Shown here piece after piece: positions 13,171 to 25,200 of a DNA stretch of 64,000 bases. Position 1 is the first letter of the stretch, and each line of letters starts with the position of its first letter. The stretch is taken from the NCBI GenBank assembly GCA_964036275.1, contig CAXIWQ010000412.1:62001-126000 (forward strand). Reading direction: 5' to 3'. Under the pieces are notes generated by a model. That model saw only the letters and a program-made list of their open reading frames with translations. It was not told the DNA's origin and ran no database searches. Origin of the DNA: Litoditis marina (lineage: Eukaryota > Nematoda > Chromadorea > Rhabditida > Rhabditidae). The position numbers and the translations under genes were made by a program.

Positions 13171-16100
13171 TGCGTCACAGAATATAAAGTCGTCTCAGGT
13201 TTTTGTATCTGGGAGCAACATACTTGATAGCCGTATAAACTTTTTTCTGTAGCTGCACGGCAAAGAGTCAATAACCGCGTTAATTTGTCTTTTGTGGCTG
13301 TGCGCCACAGAATAGATAGTCGTATTAGGTTTTTGTAGCTGGGAGCAACAAACTTGATAGCCGTATAAACTTTTTTCTGTAGCTGCACGGCAAAGAGTCA
13401 ATAACCGCGTTAATTTGTCTTTTGTGGCTGTGCGCCACAGAATATGAAGTCGTATTACGTTTTTGTAGCTGGGAGCAACAGACTTGATAGCCGTATAAAC
13501 TTTTTTCCGTAGCTGCAAGGCAAAGAGGTTAATTTGTCTTTTGTGGCTGTGCACCACAGAATATAAAGTCGTATTAGGTTTTTGTAGCCAGGAGCAACAG
13601 ACTTGATAGCCGTATAAACTTTTTTTTCTGTAGCTGCAAGGCAAAGAGTCGATAACCGCGTTAATTCGTATTTTGTGGCTGTGCGCCACAGAACAGATTG
13701 TCGTATTAGGTTTTTGTAGCTGGGAGCAACGAATTTGATAGCCGTATGATTTTTTCTGTAGCTGCAAGGCATTGAGTCAATAACCGCGTTAATTCGTATT
13801 TTGTGGCTGTGCGCCAAGAATAGATAGTCGTATTAGGTTTTTGTAGCTGGAAGAAACAGATTTGATAGCCGTATGAACTGTGGCTGTGCGTCACAGAATA
13901 TAAAGTCGTCTCAGGTTTTTGTATCTGGGAGCAACAGACTTGATAGCCGTATGAACTTTTTTCTGTAGCTGCAAGGCAAAGAGTCAATAACCGCGTTAAT
14001 TCGTCTTTTGTGGCTGTTCGCCACAGAATAAATTGTCGTATTAGGTTTTTGTAGCTGGGAGCAACAGATTTGATAGCCATATGAACTGTTCTCTGTAGCT
14101 ACAAGGCAAAAAGTCGATAACCGCGTTAATTCGTATTTCGTGGCAGTGCGCCACAGAATTGATTGTCGTATTATGTTTTTGTAGCTGGGAGCAACGGATT
14201 TGATAGCCGTATGATTTTTTTCTGTAGCTGCAAGGCATAGAGTCAATAACCGCGTTAATTCGTATTTTGTGGCTGTGCGCCACAGAATAAAAAGTCGTAT
14301 TAGGTTTTTGTAGCTGGGAGCAACAGATTTGATAGCCGTATGAACTGTTCTCTGTAGCTGCAAGCCAACGAGTCGATAACCGCGTTAATTCGTATTTTGT
14401 GGCTGTGTGCCACAGAATAGATAGTTGTATTGGGTTTTTCTAGCTGGGAGCAACATACTTGATAGCCGTATAAACTTTTTTTCTGTAGCTGCAAGGCAAA
14501 GAGTCAATAACCGCGTTAATTTGTCTTTTGGGGCTGTGCGCCACAGAATATAAAGTCGTATTAGGTTTTTGTAGCCATGAGCAACTTGATAGCCGTATGA
14601 ACTGTTTTTTGTAGCTGCAAGGCAAAGAGTCGATAACCGCGTTAATTCGTATTTTGTGGCTGTGCGCCACAGAATAGATTGTCGTATTAGTTTTTTGTAG
14701 CTGGGAGCAACATATTTGATAGCCGTATGAACTGTTCTCTGTAGCTGCAAGGCAAAGAGTCGATAACCGCGTTAATTCGTATTTTGTGGCTGTGCGCCAC
14801 AGAATAGATTGTCGTATCAGGTTTTTGTAGCTGGGAACAACAGACTTGATAGCCGTATTAACTTTTTTCTGTAGCTGCAAAGCAAACAGTCGATAACCGC
14901 GTTAACTCGTATTTTGTGGCTGTGCGCCACAGAATAGATAGTCGTATTAGGTTTTTGTAGCTGGGAGCAACATACTTGATAGCCGTATAAACTTTTTTCT
15001 GTAGCTGCAAGGCAAAGAGGTAATAACCGCGTTAATTTGTCTTTTGTGGCTGTGCGCCACAGAATATAAAGTCGTATTAGGTTTTTGTAGCCATGAGCAA
15101 CAGACTTGATAGCCGTATAAACTTTTTTCTGTAGCTGCAAGGCAAAGAGTCGATAACCGCGTTAATTCGTATTTTGTGGCTGTGTGCCACAGAATAGATA
15201 ATTGTATTGGGTTTTTCTAGCTGGGAGCAACATACTTGATAGCCGTATAAACTTTTTTCTGTAGCTGCAAGGCAAAGAGTCAATAACCGCGTTAATTTGT
15301 CTTTTGTGGCTGTGCGCCACAGAATATAAAGTCGTATTAGGTTTTTGTAGCCATGAGCAACTTGATAGCCGTATGAACTGTTTTCTGTAGCTGCAAGGCA
15401 AAGAGTCGATAACCGCGTTAATTCGTATTTTGTGGCTGTGCGCCACAGAATAGATTGTCGTATTAGGTTTTTGTAGCTGGGAGCAACATATTTGATAGCC
15501 GTATGAACTGTTCTCTGTAGCTGCAAGGCAAAGAGTCGATAACCGCGTTAATTCGTATTTTGTGGCTGTGCGCCACAGAATAGATTGTCGTATCAGGTTT
15601 TTGTAGCTGGGAACAACAGACTTGATAGCCGTATTAACTTTTTTCTGTAGCTGCAAAGCAAACAGTCGATAACCGCGTTAACTCGTATTTTGTGGCTGTG
15701 CGCCACAGAATAGATAGTCGTATTAGGTTTTTGTAGCTGGGAGCAACATACTTGATAGCCGTATAAACTTTTTCCTGTAGCTGCACGGCAAAGAGTCAAT
15801 AACCGCGTTAATTTGTCTTTTGTGGCTGTGCGCCACAGAATATAAAGTCGTATTAGGTTTTTGTAGCTGGGAGCAACAGACCTGATAGCCGTATAAACTT
15901 TTTTCTGTAGCTGCGAGGCAAAGAGGTAATAACCGCGTTAATTTGTCTTTTGTGGCTGTGCGCCACAGAATATAAAGTCGTATTAGGTTTATGTAGCCAT
16001 GAGCAACAGACTTGATAGCCGTATAAACTTTTTTCTGTAGCTGCAAGGCAAAGAGTCGATAACCGCGTTAATTCGTATTTTGTGGCTGTGTGCCACAGAA

Positions 16101-17229
16101 TAGATAGTTGTATTGGGTTTTTCTAGCTGGGAGCAACAGACTTGATAGCCGTATTAACTTTTTTCTGTAGCTGCAAAGCAAACAGTCGATAACCGCGTTA
16201 ACTCGTATTTTGTGGCTGTGCGCCACAGAATAGATAGTCGTATTAGGTTTTTGTAGCTGGGAGCAACATACTTGATAGCCGTATAAACTTTTTCCTGTAG
16301 CTGCACGGCAAAGAGTCAATAACCGCGTTAATTTGTCTTTTGTGGCTGTGCGCCACAGAATATAAAGTCGTATTAGGTTTTTGTAGCTGGGAGCAACAGA
16401 CTTGATAGCCGTATAAACTTTTTTCTGTAGCTGCGAGGCAAAGAGGTAATAACCGCGTTAATTTGTCTTTTGTGGCTGTGCGCCACAGAATATAAAGTCG
16501 TATTAGGTTTATGTAGCCATGAGCAACAGACTTGATAGCCGTATAAACTTTTTTCTGTAGCTGCAAGGCAAAGAGTCGATAACCGCGTTAATTCGTATTT
16601 TGTGGCTGTGTGCCACAGAATAGATAGTTGTATTGGGTTTTTCTAGCTGGGAGCAACATACTTGATAGCCGTATAAATTTTTTTCCTGTAGCTGCAAGGC
16701 AGAGAGTCAATAACCGCGTTAATCTGTCTTTTGTGGCTGTGCGCCACATAATATAAAGTCGTATTAGGTTTTTGTAGCTGGGAGCAACAGACTTGATAGC
16801 CGTATAAGTTTTTTTCTGTAGCTGCAAGCCAAAGAGTCGATAACAGCGTTAATTCGTATTTTGTGGCTGTGCGCCACAGAATATATAGTCGTATTAGGTT
16901 CTTGTAGCTGTGAGCAACTCACTTGGTAGCCGTATAAGCTTTTTTCTGTAGCTGCAAGCCAAAGAGTCGATAACAGCGTTAATTCGTATTTTGTGGCTGT
17001 GCGCCACAGAATAGATAGTCGTATTACTTTCTTGTAGCTGGGAGCAACAGACTTGATAGCCGTATGAACTTTTTTTTTGTAGCTGCAAGGCAAAGATTTA
17101 ATAACCGCGTTAATTCGTCTTTTGTGGCTGTGCGCCACAGAATATTCAGTCGTATTAAGTTCTTGTAGCTGTGAGCAACACACTTGAGAGCCGTATAAGC
17201 TTTTTTCTGTAGCTGCAAGCCACAAAGTC

Positions 17230-20200
17230 AATAACCGCGTCAATTCGTACTTTGTGGTTGTGCAGAATAGATTGTCGTATTAAGTTTTTGTAGCTGGCAG
17301 CAACAGATTTGATAGCCGTATGAACTGTTCTCTGTAACTGCAAGCCAAAGAGTCGATAACCGCGTTAGTTCGTATTTTTTGGCTGTGCGCCACAGAATAG
17401 ATTGTCGTATTAGGTTTTTGTAGCTGGGAGCAACAGACCTGATAGCCGTGTAAACTTTTTTTCTGTATCTGCAAGCCAAAGAGTCGATAGCCGCGTTAAT
17501 TCGTATTTCGTGGCTGTGCGCCACAGAAGAGATAGTCGTATTGAGTTTTTGTAGCTGGGAGCAACAGATTTGATAACCGTATGAACTGTTCTTGGGAGCA
17601 AAGACTTGATAGCCGTATATTTTTTTTCTGTAGCTGCAAGGCAAAGAGTCAATAACCGCGTTAATTCGTCTTTTGTGGCTGTGCGCCACAGAATATATAG
17701 TCGTGTTAGGTCTTTGTAGCTGGGAGCAACAGACTTGATAGCCGTATGAACTTTTCTCTGTAACTGCAAGCCAACGAGTCGATTACCGCGTTTATTCGTA
17801 TTTTGTGGCTGTGCGCCACAGAATAGATTGTCGTATTAGGTTTTTGTAGCTGGGAGCAACAGATTAGATAGCCGTATGAACTGTTCTCTGTAGCTGCAAG
17901 GCAAAGAGTCAATAACCGCGTTAATCTGTCTTTTGTGGCTGTGCGCCACATAATATAAAGTCGTATTAGGTTTTTGTAGCTGGGAGCAACAGACTTGATA
18001 GCCGTATTAACTTTTTTCTGTAGCTGCAAACAGTCGATAACCGCGTTGATTCGTATTTTGTGGCTGTGCGCCACAGAATAGATAGTCGTATTAGGTTTTT
18101 GTAGCTGGGAGCAACATACTTGATAGCCGTATAAACTTTTTTCTGTAGCTGCAAGCCAAAGAGTCGATAACAGCGTTAATTCGTATTTTGTGGCTGTGCG
18201 CCACAGAATAGATAGTCGTATTAGGTTTTTGTAGCTGGGAGCAACATACTTGATAGCCGTGTAAACTTTTTTCTGTAGCTGCACGGCAAAGAGTCAATAA
18301 CCGCGTTAATTTGTCTTTTGTGGCTGTGCGCCACAGAATATAAAGTCGTATTAGGTTTTTGTAGCTGGGAGCAACAGACTTGATAGCCGTATAAATTTTT
18401 TTCTGTAGCTGCAAGGCAAAGAGGTAATAACCGCTTTAATTTGTCTTTTGTGGCTGTGCGCCACAGAATATAAAGTCGTATTAGGTTTTTGTAGCCATGA
18501 GCAACAGACTTGATAGCCGTATAAACTTTTTTCTGTAGCTGCAAGGCAAAGAGTCGATAACCGCGTTAATTCGTATTTTGTGGCTGTGTGCCACAGAATA
18601 GATAGTTGTATTGGGTTTTTCTAGCTGGGAGCAACATACTTGATAGCCGTATAAACTTTTTTCTGTAGCTGCAAGGCAAAGTGTCAATAACCGCGCTAAT
18701 TTGTCTTTTGTGGCTGTGCGCCACAGAATGTAAAGTCGTATTAGGTTTTTGTAGCCATGAGCAACTTGATAGCCGTATGAACTGTTCTCTGTAGCTGCAA
18801 GGCAAAGAGTCGATAATCGCGTTAATTCGTATTTTGTGGCTGTGCGCCACAGAGTAGATTGTCGTATTAGGTTTTTGTAGCTGGGAGCAACATATTTGAT
18901 AGCCGTATAAACTGTTCTCTGTAGATGCAAGGCAAAGAGTCGATAACCGCGTTAATTCGTATTTTGTGGCTGTGCGACACAGAATAGATTGTCGTATCAG
19001 GTTTTTGTAGCTGGGAACAACAGACTTGATAGCCGTATTAACTTTTTTCTGTAGCTGCAAAGCAAACAGTCGATAACCGCGTTAATTCGTATTTTGTGGC
19101 TGTGCGCCACAGAATAGATAGTCGTATTAGGTTTTTGTAGCTGGGAGCAACATACTTGATAGCCGTATAAACTTTTTTCTGTAGCTACAAGGCAAAGAGT
19201 CGATAACCGCGTTAATTCGTATTTCGTGGCAGTGCGCCACAGAATAGATTGTCGTATTAGGTTTTTGTAGCTGGGAACAACAGACTTGATAGCCGTATTA
19301 ACTTTTTTCTGTAGCTGCAAAGCAAACAGTCGATAACCGCGTTAATTCGTACTTTGTGGCTGTGCGCCACAGAATAGATAGTCGTATTAGGTTTTTGTAG
19401 CTGGGAGCAACATACTTGATAGCCGTATAAACTTTTTTTCTGTAGCTGCAAGGCAAAGAGGTAATAACCGCTTTAATTTGTCTTTTGTGGCTGTGCGCCA
19501 CAGAATATAAAGTCGTATTAGGTTTTTGTAGCCATGAGCAACAGACTTGATAGCCGTATAAACTTTTTTCTGTAGCTGCAAGGCAAAGAGTCGATAACCG
19601 CGTTAATTCGTATTTTGTGGCTGTGTGCCACAGAATAGATAGTTGTATTGGGTTTTTCTAGCTGGGAGCAACATACTTGATAGCCGTATAAACTTTTTCT
19701 GTAGCTGCAAGGCAAAGTGTCAATAACCGCGCTAATTTGTCTTTTGTGGCTGTGCGCCACAGAATATAGAGTCGTATTAGGTTTTTGTAGCCATGAGCAA
19801 CTTGATAGCCGTATGAACTGTTCTCTGTAGCTGCAAGGCAAAGAGTCGATAATCGCGTTAATTCGTATTTTGTGGCTGTGCGCCACAGAGTAGATTGTCG
19901 TATTAGGTTTTTGTAGCTGGGAGCAACATATTTGATAGCCGTATAAACTGTTCTCTGTAGATGCAAGGCAAAGAGTCGATAACCGCGTTAATTCGTATTT
20001 TGTGGCTGTGCGACACAGAATAGATTGTCGTATCAGGTTTTTGTAGCTGGGAACAACAGACTTGATAGCCGTATTAACTTTTTTCTGTAGCTGCAAAGCA
20101 AACAGTCGATAACCGCGTTAATTCGTATTTTGTGGCTGTGCGCCACAGAATAGATAGTCGTATTAGGTTTTTGTAGCTGGGAGCAACATACTTGATAGCC

Positions 20201-22140
20201 GTATAAACTTTTTTCTGTAGCTACAAGGCAAAGAGTCGATAACCGCGTTAATTCGTATTTCGTGGCAGTGCGCCACAGAATAGATTGTCGTATTAGGTTT
20301 TTGTAGCTGGGAACAACAGACTTGATAGCCGTATTAACTTTTTTCTGTAGCTGCAAAGCAAACAGTCGATAACCGCGTTAATTCGTATTTTGTGGCTGTG
20401 CGCCACAGAATAGATAGTCGTATTAGGTTTTTGTAGCTGGGAGCAACATACTTGATAGCCGTATAAACTTTTTTCTGTAGCTGCACGGCAAAGAGTCAAT
20501 AACCGCGTTAATTTGTCTTTTGTGGCTGTGCGCCACAGAATATAAAGTCGTATTAGGTTTTTGTAGCTGGGAGCAACAGACTTGATAGCCGTATAAACTT
20601 TTTTCTGTAGCTGCAAGGCAAAAAGGTAATAACCGCTTTAATTTGTCTTTTGTGGCTGTGCGCCACAGAATATAAAGTTGTATTAGGTTTTTGTAGCCAT
20701 GAGCAACAGACTTGATAGCCGTATGAACTGTTCTCTGTAGCTGCAAGGCAAAGAGTCGATAACCGCGTTAAATCGTATTTTGTGGCTGTGCTCCACAGAA
20801 TAGATTGTCGTATCAGGTTTTTGTAGCTGGGAACAACAGACTTGATAGCCGTATAAACTTTTTTCTGTAGCTGTAAGGCAAAGTGTCAATAACCGCGCTA
20901 ATTTGTCTTTTGTGGCTGTGCGCCACAGAATAGATAGTAGTATTAGGTTTTTGTAGCTGGGAGCAACATACTTGATAGCCGTATAAACTTTTTTCTGTAG
21001 CTGCACGGCAAAGAGTCAATAACCGCGTTAATTTGTCTTTTGTGGCTGTGCGCCACAGAATATAAAGTCGTATTAGGTTTTTGTAGCTGGGAGCAACAGA
21101 CTTGATAGCCGTATAAATTTTTTTCTGTAGCTGCAAGGCAAAGAGTCAATAACCGCGTTAATCTGTCTTTTGTGGCTGTGCGCCACATAATATAAAGTCG
21201 TATTAGGTTTTTGTAGCTGGGAGCAACAGACTTGATAGCCGTATAAACCTTTTTTCCCGTAGCTGCAAGCCAATGAGTCGATAACCGCGTTAATTCGTAT
21301 TTCGTGGCTGTGCGCCACAAAATATATAGTCGTATTAGGTTTTTGTAGCTGGGAGCAACAGACTTGATAGCCGTATAAACTTTTTTCTGTAGCTGCAAGG
21401 CAAAGAGTCAATAACCGCGTTAATTCGTCTTTTGTGGCTGTGCGCCACAAAATAGATAGTCGTGTTAGGTCTTTGTAGCTGGGAGCAACAGACTGGATAG
21501 CCGTATGAACTTTTCTCTGTGACTGCAAGCCAAAGAGTCGATAACCGCGTTAATTTGTCTTTTGTGGCTGTGCGCCACAGAATATAAAGTCGTATTAGGT
21601 TTTTGTAGCTGGGAGCAACAGACGTGATAGCCGTATGAACTGTTCTCTGTAAGTGCAAGCCACAGAGTCAATAACCGCGTTAATTCGTATTTTCTGCTTG
21701 TGCACCACAGAAAAGATTGTCGTATTAGGTTTTTGTAGCTGGGAGCAACAGACTTGATAGCCGTATAAACTTTTTCCTGTAGCTGCAAGGCAAAGAGTCA
21801 ATAACCGCGTTAAACTGTCTTTTGTGGCTGTGCGCCACAGGATATACAGTCGTATTAGGTTTTTGTAGTTGTGAGCAACAGACTTGATAGCCGTGTGATT
21901 TTTTTTTCTGTAACTGCAAGCCGAAAAGTCGATAACCGCGTTAATTCGTATTTCGTGGCTGTGCGCCACATAATAAATAGTCGTATTAGGCTCTTGTAGC
22001 TGGGAGCAACAAACTTGATAGCCGTATGAACTTTTTCCTGTAGCTGCAAGGCAAAGAGTCAATAACCGCGTTAATTTGTCTTTTGTGGCTGTGCGCCACA
22101 GAATATAAAGTCGTATTAGGTTTTTGTAGCTGGGAGCAAC
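17230..22140. repeat. Type I satellite block leading into the type II domain
   Basis: Mostly type I monomers, with an isolated type II monomer near 18,147-18,190. It includes the 1,036 bp duplication listed separately. The final part, about 21,335-22,140, carries the marker series found at 27,050-27,860. Nothing but satellite is visible. Confidence 0.8.
18421..20470. repeat. Higher-order repeat: two tandem copies of 1,036 bp (8 monomers, type I)
   Basis: Copy 1 is about 18,421-19,457 and copy 2 about 19,458-20,470. Shared private variants include 'gataatcgcg' (18,812 and 19,850), 'gtgcgacacag' (18,973 and 20,009) and 'gaggtaataaccgc' followed by 'tttaat' at the left edges. It has the same length as the 4.2-6.3 kb unit but different monomers, so the two expansions were independent. 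Confidence 0.8.
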
Positions 22141-22240
22141 AGACTTGATAGCCGTATAAGCTTTTTCTGTAGCTGCAAGCCAAAGAGTCGATAACAGCGT
22201 TAATTCGTATTTTGTGGCTGTGCGCCACAGAATATATAGT
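22112..22240. repeat. Representative type II monomer (129 bp) showing sub-units A, B and C
   Basis: This copy shows the internal structure well. Sub-unit A is 22,112-22,152 (41 bp), B is 22,153-22,196 (44 bp) and C is 22,197-22,240 (44 bp). Each starts with a cgta- or gcgtta-like segment, continues with a T-rich stretch, then the core GTAGCTG or GTGGCTG, an AGC/CGCC-like segment, an AAGA/CAGA segment and a GATA/TATA-like end. The same three-fold pattern shows on the minus strand, where the translated sub-units read roughly AIKSVAPSYK, VIDSLPCSYR and TLYSVAHSHK. The type II marker AAGCTT lies at the start of B. Confidence 0.85.
22208..22234. other. Inverted repeat of sub-unit C (representative copy)
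   Basis: Left arm TATTTTGTGGC, loop TGTGC and right arm GCCACAGAATA give 11 bp arms with one mismatched pair (T against G, seventh pair from the loop) and a 5 nt loop. The inner six pairs are kept in nearly every monomer; the outer part varies between subfamilies. Sub-units A and B have weaker versions of the same fold at GTAGC...GCAAC and GTAGC...GCAAG. The element therefore recurs about every 130 bp through both arms. Whether it extrudes as a cruciform or folds in RNA cannot be told from sequence. Confidence 0.75.
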
Positions 22241-25200
22241 CGTATTAGGTTCTTGTAGCTGTGAGCAACACACTTGGTAGCCGTATAAGCTTTTTTCTGT
22301 AGCTGCAAGCCAAAGAGTCGATAACAGCGTTAATTCGTATTTTGTGGCTGTGCGCCACAGAATAGATTGTCGTATTAGGTTTTTGTAGCTGGGAGCAACA
22401 GATTTGATAGCCGTATGAACTGTTCTCTGTAAATGCAAGCCAAAGAGTCGATAACCGCGTAAATTCGTATTTCGTGGCTGTGCGCCACAGAATAGATAGT
22501 CGTATTACTTTCTTGTAGCTGGGAGCAACAGACTTGATAGCCGTATAAATTTTTTTCTGTAGCTGCAAGGCAAAGAGGTAATAATCGCGTTAATTTGTCT
22601 TTTGTGGCTGTGCGCCACAGAATATAAAGTCGTATTAGGTTTTTGTAGCCATGAGCAACAGACTTGATAGCCGTATAAACTTTTTTCTGTAGCTGCAAGC
22701 CAAAGAGTCGATAACAGCGTTAATTCGTATTTTGTGGCTGTGCGCCACAGAATATATAGTCGTATTAGGTTCTCGTAGCTGTGAGCAACACACTTGGTAG
22801 CCGTATAAGCTTTTTTCTGTAGCTGCAAGGCAAAGAGTCAATAACCGCGTTAATTTGTCTTTTGTGGCTGTGCGCCACAGAATATAAAGTCGTATTAGGT
22901 TTTTGTAGCTGGGAGCAACAGACTTGATAGCCGTATAAGCTTTTTCTGTAGCTGCAAGCCAAAGAGTCGATAACAGCGTTAATTCGTATTTTGTGGCTGT
23001 GCGCCACAGAATATATAGTCGTATTAGGTTCTTGTAGCTGAGAGCAACACACTTGGTAGCCGTATAAGCTTTTTTTCTGTAGCTGCAAGCCAAAGAGTCG
23101 ATAACAGCGTTAATTCGTATTTTGTGGCTGTGCGCCACAGAATAGATTGTCGTATTAGGTTTTTGTAGCTGGGAGCAACAGATTTGATAGCCGTATGAAC
23201 TGTTCTCTGTAAATGCAAGCCAAAGAGTCGATAACCGCGTAAATTCGTATTTCGTGGCTGTGCGCCACAGAATATAAAGTCGTATTAGGTTTTTGTAGCT
23301 GGGAGCAACAGACTTGGTAGCCGTATATACTTTTTTCTGTAGCTGCAAGCCAAAGAGTCGATAACAGCGTTAATTCGTATTTTGTGGCTGTGCGCCACAG
23401 AATAGATTGTCGTATTAGGTTTTTGTAGCTGGGAGCAACAGATTTGATAGCCGTATGAACTGTTCTCTGTAAATGCAAGCCAAAGAGTCGATAACCGCGT
23501 AAATTCGTATTTCGTGGCTGTGCGCCACATAATAGATAGTCGTATTAGGTTCTTGTAGCTGGGAGCAACAAACTTGATAGCCGTATGAACTTTTTCCTGT
23601 AGCTGCAAGGCAAAGAGTCAATAACCGCGTTAATTTGTCTTTTGTGGCTGTGCGCCACAGAATATAAAGTCGTATTAGGTTTTTGTAGCTGGGAGCAACA
23701 GACTTGATAGCCGTATAAGCTTTTTCTGTAGCTGCAAGCCAAAGAGTCGATAACAGCGTTAATTCGTATTTTGTGGCTGTGCGCCACAGAATATATAGTC
23801 GTATTAGGTTCTTGTAGCTGTGAGCAACACACTTGGTAGCCGTATAAGCTATTTTCTGTAGCTGCAAGCCAAAGAGTCGATAACAGCGTTAATTCGTATT
23901 TTGTGGCTGTGCGCCACAGAATAGCTTGTCGTATTAGGTTTTTGTAGCTGGGAGCAACAGATTTGATAGCCGTAAGAACTGTTCTCTGTAAATGCAAGCC
24001 AAAGAGTCGATAACCGCGTAAATTCGTATTTCGTGGCTGTGCGCCACAGAATAGATAGTCGTATTACTTTCTTGTAGCTGGGAGCAACAGACTTGATAGC
24101 CGTATAAACTTTTTTCTGTAGCTGCAAGGCAAAGAGGTAATAATCGCGTTAATTTGTCTTTTGTGGCTGTGCGCCACAGAATATAAAGTCGTATTAGGTT
24201 TTTGTAGCCATGAGCAACAGACTTGATAGCCGTATAAACTTTTTTCTGTAGCTGCAAGGCAAAGAGTCAATAACCGCGTTAATTTGTCTTTTGTGGCTGT
24301 GCGCCACAGAATATAAAGTCGTATTAGGTTTTTGTAGCTGGGAGCAACAGACTTGATAGCCGTATAAGCTTTTTCTGTAGCTGCAAGCCAAAGAGTCGAT
24401 AACAGCGTTAATTCGTATTTTGTGGCTGTGCGCCACAGAATATATAGTCGTATTAAGTTCTTGTAGCTGTGAGCAACACACTTGGTAGCCGTATAAGCTT
24501 TTTTTCTGTAGCTGCAAGCCAAAGAGTCGATAACAGCGTTAATTCGTATTTTGTGGCTGTGCGCCACAGAATATAAAGTCGTATTAGGTTTTTGTAGCTG
24601 GGAGCAACAGACTTGATAGCCGTATAAGCTTTTTCTGTAGCTGCAAGCCAAAGAGTCGATAACAGCGTTAATTTGTATTTTGTGGCTGTGCGCCACAGAA
24701 TATATAGTCGTATTAGGTTCTTATAGCTGTGAGCAACACACTTGGTAGCCGTATAAGCTTTTTTCTGTAGCTGCAAGCCAAAGAGTCGATAACAGCGTTA
24801 ATTCGTATTTTGTGGCTGTGCGCCACAGAATATAAAGTCGTACTAGGTTTTTGTAGCTGGGAGCAACAGACTTGATAGCCGTATAAACTTTTTTCTGTAG
24901 CTGCAAGGCAAAGAGTCAATAACCGCGTTAATTTGTCTTTTGTGGCTGTGCGCCACAGAATAGATAGTCGTATTACTTTCTTGTAGCTGGGAGCAACAGA
25001 CTTGATAGCCGTATAAACTTTTTTCTGTAGCTGCAAGGCAAAGAGGTAATAATCGCGTTAATTTGTCTTTTGTGGCTGTGCGCCACAGAATATAAAGTCG
25101 TATTAGGTTTTTGTAGCCATGAGCAACAGACTTGATAGCCGTATAAACTTTTTTCTGTAGCTGCAAGGCAAAGAGTCAATAACCGCGTTAATTTGTCTTT

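Larger units (their letters stand above)
10550..17230. repeat. Mixed, mostly type I block with many truncated monomers
   Basis: This stretch is less homogenised than its neighbours. It contains three copies of one truncated monomer class (near 10,885 and 11,571 here, and 17,590 just to the right), and two copies of a monomer lacking most of sub-unit B (13,161 and 13,877). It also has unusual monomers with 'agctggaagaaacag'. A few type II monomers appear near 16,800-17,000. No gene or non-satellite sequence is present. Confidence 0.8.
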
